In this document: positions 58,951 through 64,000 of the stretch, one piece after another
How positions within the stretch are numbered: position 1 is the first letter of the stretch
How the letters are laid out: each line of letters starts with the position of its first letter
Origin: Silene conica
Lineage: Eukaryota; Streptophyta; Magnoliopsida; Caryophyllales; Caryophyllaceae
Assembly: GCA_029255685.2 (NCBI GenBank)
Contig: CM055319.2
Span: 26,259,568 to 26,323,567 of the forward strand
Length of the DNA: 64,000 bases
Reading direction: 5' to 3'
Made by a program: the position numbers and the translations under genes
The notes under the pieces: model-generated
The model's database searches: none
Seen by the model: the letters and a program-made list of their open reading frames with translations, nothing else
Told to the model about the DNA's origin: nothing

Positions 58951-59270
58951 TCAAAGAGTTAATAAAGAAATTTGGAATGGAATCCTCTCATCCTATGCCT
59001 ACTTCAATGGTAACAGATAAGAAGCTCACCAAAGACGAGGACGGTAAGTCAGTAGATGAAACTACTTATAGAGGTGTGATCGGCTCACTTCTTTATCTTA
59101 CTGCAAGTCGTCCAGATATAATTTTTAGTGTCTGCGTTTGTGCTCGGTTCCAATCTGCACCAAAAGAATCGCATATGATGGCGGTTAAGAGAATTCTAAG
59201 ATATCTAATCGGAACATCAAAATTATATCTATGGTATCCTATGGACTGCAATTTTAACCTACTATGATAT
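58951..59270 (+). repeat. 320-bp extra copy of copia pol at a duplication junction
   Basis: The gypsy LTR stops at 58949 and the sequence continues with TCAAAGAGTTAATAAAG, matching 54228 onward (RT/RNase H connection, ESSHPMPTSMVTDKKL). It ends near CCTACTATGATATC at 59270, before the larger copy starts. No LTR border, primer site or target duplication lies at either edge. Confidence 0.85.
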
Positions 59271-59301
59271 CAAAGTCAAAGAGTTAATAAAGAAATTTGG
59301 A

Positions 59302-60051
59302 ATGGAATCCTCTCATCCTATGCCTACTCCAATGGTAACAGATAAGAAGCTCACCAAAGACGAGGACGGTAAGTCAGTAGATGAAACTACTTATAGAGGT
59401 ATGATCGGCTCACTTCTTTATCTTACTGCAAGTCGTCCAGATATAATGTTTAGTGTCTGTGTTTGTGCTCGGTTCCAATCTGCACCAAAAGAATCGCATA
59501 TGATTGCGGTTAAGAGAATTCTAAGATATCTAATCGGAATATCAAAATTATATCTATGGTATCCTATGGACTGCAATTTTAACCTACTAGGATATTCAGA
59601 TGCGGATTATGCAGGTTGCTCTTTAGATAAAAAAAGTACTTCTGGACTTGCGACCTTCGTTGGACCATGTATTATATCTTGGGCATCCAAGAAACCAAAT
59701 TCAGTTGCCTTGTCAACCGCAGAAGCAGAATATATTGCAGCCGCACTGTTATGTTCCCTATTACTATGGTTAAAACAGTAGTTACTTGATTACGGTATTG
59801 ACGTAGGATGTGTACCTATATTATGTGATAATACGAGTGCTATTATAATATCTAAAAACCCAGCTCAGCACTCTAGAACAAAACACATAGAAATTAGACA
59901 TCACTTCTTACGTGACCATGTAGAAAAGAAAAACATTAAGTTGGAATTTTGTAGTACGGAAAAACAATGGGCAGATATTTTTACTAAACCTTTGGCTAGA
60001 GAACGATTTGAGACTTTACGATTGGAAATTGGTTTAATCGGTGGCACCTAA
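59302..60051 (+). pseudogene. Duplicated copia RT tail and RNase H
   Basis: An open frame from [20 protein letters not shown] to 59781, then a TAG in place of Gln (LLWLKQQ), and readable again to a TAA at 60049-60051 (GLIGGT). It has Ser at the position of the stop found in the first copy (about 54326), so that nonsense mutation arose after, or was corrected before, the duplication. It has no RT catalytic core, so this is a dead fragment. Confidence 0.88.
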
Positions 60052-60273
60052 TCGATCTTAAAACCTGAAGATAACCCAATGACTGAGTATGAAAGAGACA
60101 GAATTATATGACTGTGTCCGTATATTCCGCTGCATGCCTATGTGTGTTATTTTTTATTGAATGCTCGAATTTTGATTATTTCATGCTATATGTTATACGA
60201 ACGTACACAACGAATTTCTCAAATCAAAATAATAATATTCAAATATTAACAAATTTATACCTAAAAATATTAT

Positions 60274-60276
<3 letters not shown>

Positions 60277-60351
<75 letters not shown>
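60277..60351. repeat. (TA)n(TG)n microsatellite
   Basis: About 25 TA units followed by about 12 TG units. The matching site in the first copy, near 55228-55244, has only about six TA and two TG units. Confidence 0.9.
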
Positions 60352-60599
60352 AGTTACGTACCTCAAGTACGTAACTTATAATAAACTTGCATCGTTTAAT
60401 CACGTACCATATTTACGTATCAAAATTTCCGTAATATCTAAACCCGTCTTATTTGTTTATCCTCCAAACTTACCCTATTTATTTCTACTACCTAACCCCC
60501 CACGTGCCTAACTCACAATCACACCATAAACCGTTTCCCTGTAAAACCAAGAATCCAAGAAAACAAATCACCATTAAAACACCATCAACCTTGACGACA

Positions 60600-61361
60600 A
60601 TGTCTCCCATGGCCGCTCGTCGATCACTAAGGAAAAAGAACATATCTCCTCCCCCGCCATCACCCTTTCCTTCACCTCTGCCATCACCAAAACCCGTGTC
60701 TATATCTGTACCCAAATCAGAACCTAGCAAACGTCGTAAAGTGGACAAGGGGAAGTCAGTAATGGCAGAATGATAAAAGAGGAAGGTCTTGATTGTGCTA
60801 GAATGATAAAAGGGGAAGGATGTGTGATAAACTAATGAAGTTGATAGGAATCTTGATAGATGAGCGTGAATTGTTGTTTGGGCAAAATAATGGTGGTGAC
60901 GAAGGTAGAGTAATGTCGATGGATTGGAAGGGAAACTCGATAAATTGTTTGTGTTGGTTTCTGGCTTGCAAAATCAGAAGGCAGAGTATAGTCGTGCCTC
61001 TTCATCAGAGATGGGAACGGATTTGCGCGAGTGGATGCGCAAGGTGGACGGAGTTCTTGAAAAGCTAAGTCATGATATCCGGGAAGTTCGTGAAGAAGTG
61101 TTACATGTCAGTGAGCGTCATCACTTTTTGACGTCTCAAGAAGATGCATTAGTGCGCGATAGTCGTTTGTTGAGAGAGAATGGTGCGCGGTGTTTAGAAG
61201 CCTTCAAGGCTCTATCTCTTAAAATTCTTAACTTTGAAAGAGCCATGGATGCGCATGGAAGGAATATTGGTAGTTGTTTAGATTGCCTCTCGACATTGGA
61301 ATATCATACGAGGAAGGTGTTCGTTAATTCTCACATCTTTCACCATTCTGAAGAAGCTTGA
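60600..61361 (+). pseudogene. Duplicated third-ORF remnant
   Basis: The same layout as 55494-56255: Pro-rich basic N-terminus, stop, MCDKLMKLIGI segment, one-base shift and a coiled C-terminus (DLREWMRKVDGVLEKLSHDI). Substitutions such as EREEVLHVS-type changes show it has diverged independently. Confidence 0.75.
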
Positions 61362-62021
61362 ATGTTGTTTTAAGATGTTCGTATTTTCGCTGGGTTTTGG
61401 GGAAGTTTGAGTGTTGCTGGACTCTGTTTTGGGTGTGGTACGACATGGGTACCAGGTTTCTAACCCGCTCCTTTTTGCAAACCCATTCCAGCCTCTTTTG
61501 TTTATTTATTCTTTCCTTGGTTTATTCAACCTTTTGGCCCATGACTTTTCTACCTACAAACTATTAAGCCTATTAGGCTCTTATTCGACACATTCGGCCT
61601 ATGTTGTTTTATTTTACATATTCGGCCCATCGGCTTTCTAGTATTTGGTTGTGTGTCGATTTCCCGTTCGTATTTCGTGTTTGCTTTATTTTAATTACGT
61701 TTGTGTGTTTAATTTAGAGTTACGTACTTAGGTTTGTTTCGTATTATATCATTCTAGTCGTTTTATGTCTTTGTTTCTGTCTTTTCAATGATGTCAAGAG
61801 GGGGAAAAGAATGCGACCTAGATTACGAATTTGCCTAAGATTGCTCCTTGTCGTAACGTATTGTCTCTCATAGTTCTTTAAGTAATTGCTTAAGTTTAAA
61901 AATAGAAACCCTAGTTGATCTATATTATGAATGACCAATATTATGTTGAGGGGGAACGTTACTACGTTATACTTAGACACGATTCTAGGTAAAGACTTGC
62001 CATCATTAAAAAGGGGGAATT

Positions 62022-63318
62022 TGTTGAGTAATATATTCTATATAAGTAATATATTGTTTTATGTTTTAATAATGACATGTCTAAATAATTATGTTTTATA
62101 TGCATATGCGTGTAATCGTGCGTTTAAGTGTACAGTTATTATAGAACGAAGATCGTAGTTGAATAAAGTATAAACTCAATCAAAGATTGAACAAAGATCA
62201 AGTTCATGGTAATTGTCAAGTCTTTTGAAGATTCACAAGACACAAGTTTTATTACAATAATCAAGAGTTCTTAAGTTCTAGATCATGCCTATAACTATCG
62301 AAGAAATGAGATTTGCGTGAAACAAATCAAAGCATGAAGATTTATGCGTGTTATTAATATATTATTATATATTAATTTGGTAATCTTATAAACGGTCTTA
62401 AAATAGAAATAGTCATTAGTTGACAAGAATTAAAATATTTATCTTATGAGGTAAATATTAATTCTAATAAACCAAGGATTTTATTTTAACTGTTATTGTC
62501 AAAATTCAAATTCCTAGGGAAACGTGCTTCGAGAAATATGTCTCGAAGAACGTGATCTATGAAACGTGCGTTGGGAGTCGTGCGTGGAGAAGCGTGTCTC
62601 ACGTTTTCCTACACGATTTCTAATACGTTTCATATTGTCTTTATGGTTAATTAAATAAATAAATTTGTTTATTTAATCTACCTAGAATTAGTATTCTAGA
62701 TAAAGTAATATTCGTAAACTATCTAGGATTTAACCTAGATCTAAATTAGTATATAAGCACTCAATATCACACGCCTAATGTATCGAATCACACGCCTCAC
62801 GCTCAAAGAGAAAGAACCGAACGATACCTCACGTAGGTCTCGATATTCGTGCTAATCAATGTCAAATCTCGTAATCAAGACTACAAACATTGAAGAACAT
62901 TCATTCGTTCAAAATCGTTGAAACACAAGAAGCTGTTGAAGATTTCATCTTATTTATTTAAGATAGATTCGAGTATTTAGCGGTACTCATTGTAAGCAAG
63001 TATTTAACGGTACTTGTCGTAGCTAGATATTTAACGGTATCTAGATTAAGTTACAACTAACATCAAAGTTGTACGAGTTGGGTTGATAAAATTGTAATCC
63101 GGAGAAGGTACTAATTTTATTAATCGAGAATAGTGGACGTAGGTTTCGATTTGTGAAACCGAACCACTTCAAAAGATCGTGTCTCCTTTACTTTATCGTT
63201 CTTACTCGTTACTTGCTATTACCATGCTGCATCAACAAACATCGAAGAAGAATCAAAAAGTTGGCATACTCAATTCAACCCCCCCTTCTTGAGTATATCT
63301 AGGTCAATAGACTCTTCA
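62022..63318 (+). repeat. LTR copy C, internally deleted
   Basis: 1297 bp against 1510 bp in copy B. About 211 bp (57576-57786 in B) are missing between short TAC words, giving CTACCTAGAATTAG at about 62680. The C run is 7 bases. A polypurine tract precedes it (62008-62021). Confidence 0.88.
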
Positions 63319-64000
63319 GGAAAAATGCTGTCGCGGACTGCAGTGAATACCGTAGGCTGCGACATTCACCACAGGCCTGCGGCCTGTTTAACGCAGGCTG
63401 CGGCCGACCAGAGCAGGCTGCGGTTTTCTCGGGCCTGTGCTGTTTGCTCGTGGTTTGTGGTGGTCTGTTTTCATTGTTTATATACTAGCTTATTAGTATA
63501 ATTAAATGTCATATGTTGATATATACTTACTTGAATTGTAATGGGTAATGTAGTAAGCAATAATTTAGCATGTTTATTTCTTATCTTAAGCTATTTAATT
63601 TCTTAGGCTTAATTATAAGGTTGTCGAACCTATCTAGTTGAATAGGTGACCCTTAGACTTGTAGAGGAGAGTCTTAGGTTTCTAATTATTATTATTAAAC
63701 TTGGCCTTTCTCTTACATGTGTATGTGTGTTTGAGGTCCCCGAGGTTCGGGCGGCATTATATTGGGTTCGGGAATAGAGTGAGGATAGAGACCCCCCGGT
63801 CGGGTAACCGAAAGGGAAATCGACTCTCCCTCAACTTAGTTCCTGGGGTCAATTAAGTGTTATTTAGAGGTCTATAAAGTTAGTTCTAAGGACTTGGTTG
63901 TAGTACATATCAGAATATGTCTGAGTTGGGACCGCTAGAGTAGGATATGTACTGATGTTTGATGTATGTCAAGGTATTATCTGAGTTGGGATCCTCTAGT

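Larger units (their letters stand above)
59276..63842 (+). repeat. Tandem segmental duplication of copia 3' half, LTR and flanking gypsy LTR
   Basis: Matches 54228-58949 in order: RT/RNase H part, third-ORF remnant, polypurine tract, LTR (copy C), the target duplication (GGAAA here, GGAAG in the first copy) and about 520 bp of gypsy LTR. After 63842 the gypsy LTR continues normally, while the first copy breaks at 58949. The copies differ by scattered substitutions, a 211-bp LTR deletion and a microsatellite expansion. Confidence 0.88.
47673..64000 (+). mobile_element. Second gypsy-type LTR, interrupted and running off the right edge
   Basis: It begins TGTAACATCCCGTATTATCG, shares CCGTTAAGTTCCGTCTTAAG and the CTCAAGTATAAATGAAAGGA region with the LTR at 2696, and later shows the ACCCCCCGGTCGGGTAACCG block (58897, 63790). 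Pieces are 47673-48524, 58426-58949 and 63319-64000; the last two are duplicate readings of the same LTR part. The five bases before it are CACTA, so that is the expected target duplication; the other side is outside the window. Whether an internal region follows cannot be judged. Confidence 0.72.

Noticed and set aside
54228..63842. Duplication as a pure assembly artefact
   Set aside because: The copies differ by many independent substitutions, a 211-bp deletion and a microsatellite, which an assembly error would not create. Read support is still worth checking.

Overview
The window looks like nuclear heterochromatin of a flowering plant, probably a eudicot. Nearly every base belongs to a transposable element, and I see no intact host gene, rRNA or tRNA gene. 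Plant Ty3/gypsy Athila, Ty1/copia SIRE/Maximus-like, TRIM, CACTA and Harbinger-type MITE families are present. A Caryophyllales source is only a weak guess, based on how the LTRs read; nothing in the window proves it. Target-site duplications (TSDs) read from the sequence allow the nesting order to be worked out.

Left third (1-16759): a minus-strand Athila element forms the base layer. It carries gag, a damaged protease, RT and RNase H, and runs off the left edge. A solo gypsy LTR split its gag (2696-14572, TSD CTAGA). That LTR was then split by a young gag-only copia element (4540-13853, TSD CTATA) whose two 1308-bp LTRs look identical. A three-LTR tandem TRIM (15533-16433, TSD CTTGG) also sits in the Athila gag.

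Middle (16760-36011): a minus-strand SIRE-like copia element entered the Athila gag at 16760. Its 3' LTR holds another TRIM (16773-17324) and a solo gypsy LTR (18563-20139, TSD CCGAT). Its pol stops abruptly at 26109, where a CACTA-type terminus begins (26110). The CACTA-side DNA contains two in-phase minus-strand exons that read as the linker-histone (H15) domain of a plant TRB/SMH-type telomere-repeat-binding protein. The intron between them was invaded by a non-autonomous Athila-like element (27422-33861) full of the palindrome TCGATCGA, by a Harbinger-type MITE and by a SINE-like repeat. A MITE-within-MITE lies just upstream of the exons.

Right (36012-64000): a full-length but mutated SIRE-like element (36012-47431, TSD ATAAT) carries gag, PR, IN, RT, RNase H and a third ORF in the env position. 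A second gypsy LTR starts at 47673 and continues past the right edge. It is interrupted by another SIRE-like element (48525-58425, TSD GGAAG) that lost its integrase core. The 3' part of that element, together with flanking gypsy LTR, is tandemly duplicated (59276-63842), with a 320-bp extra pol piece at the junction.

No element here looks able to move alone. The gag-only copia element has the only intact long gag ORF and the youngest-looking LTRs, so it is the likeliest to be mobilised by enzymes supplied elsewhere. The most unusual items are the TRB exons beside the CACTA end, the third ORF of the SIRE-like elements, the TCGATCGA-rich element and the segmental duplication that crosses element borders.
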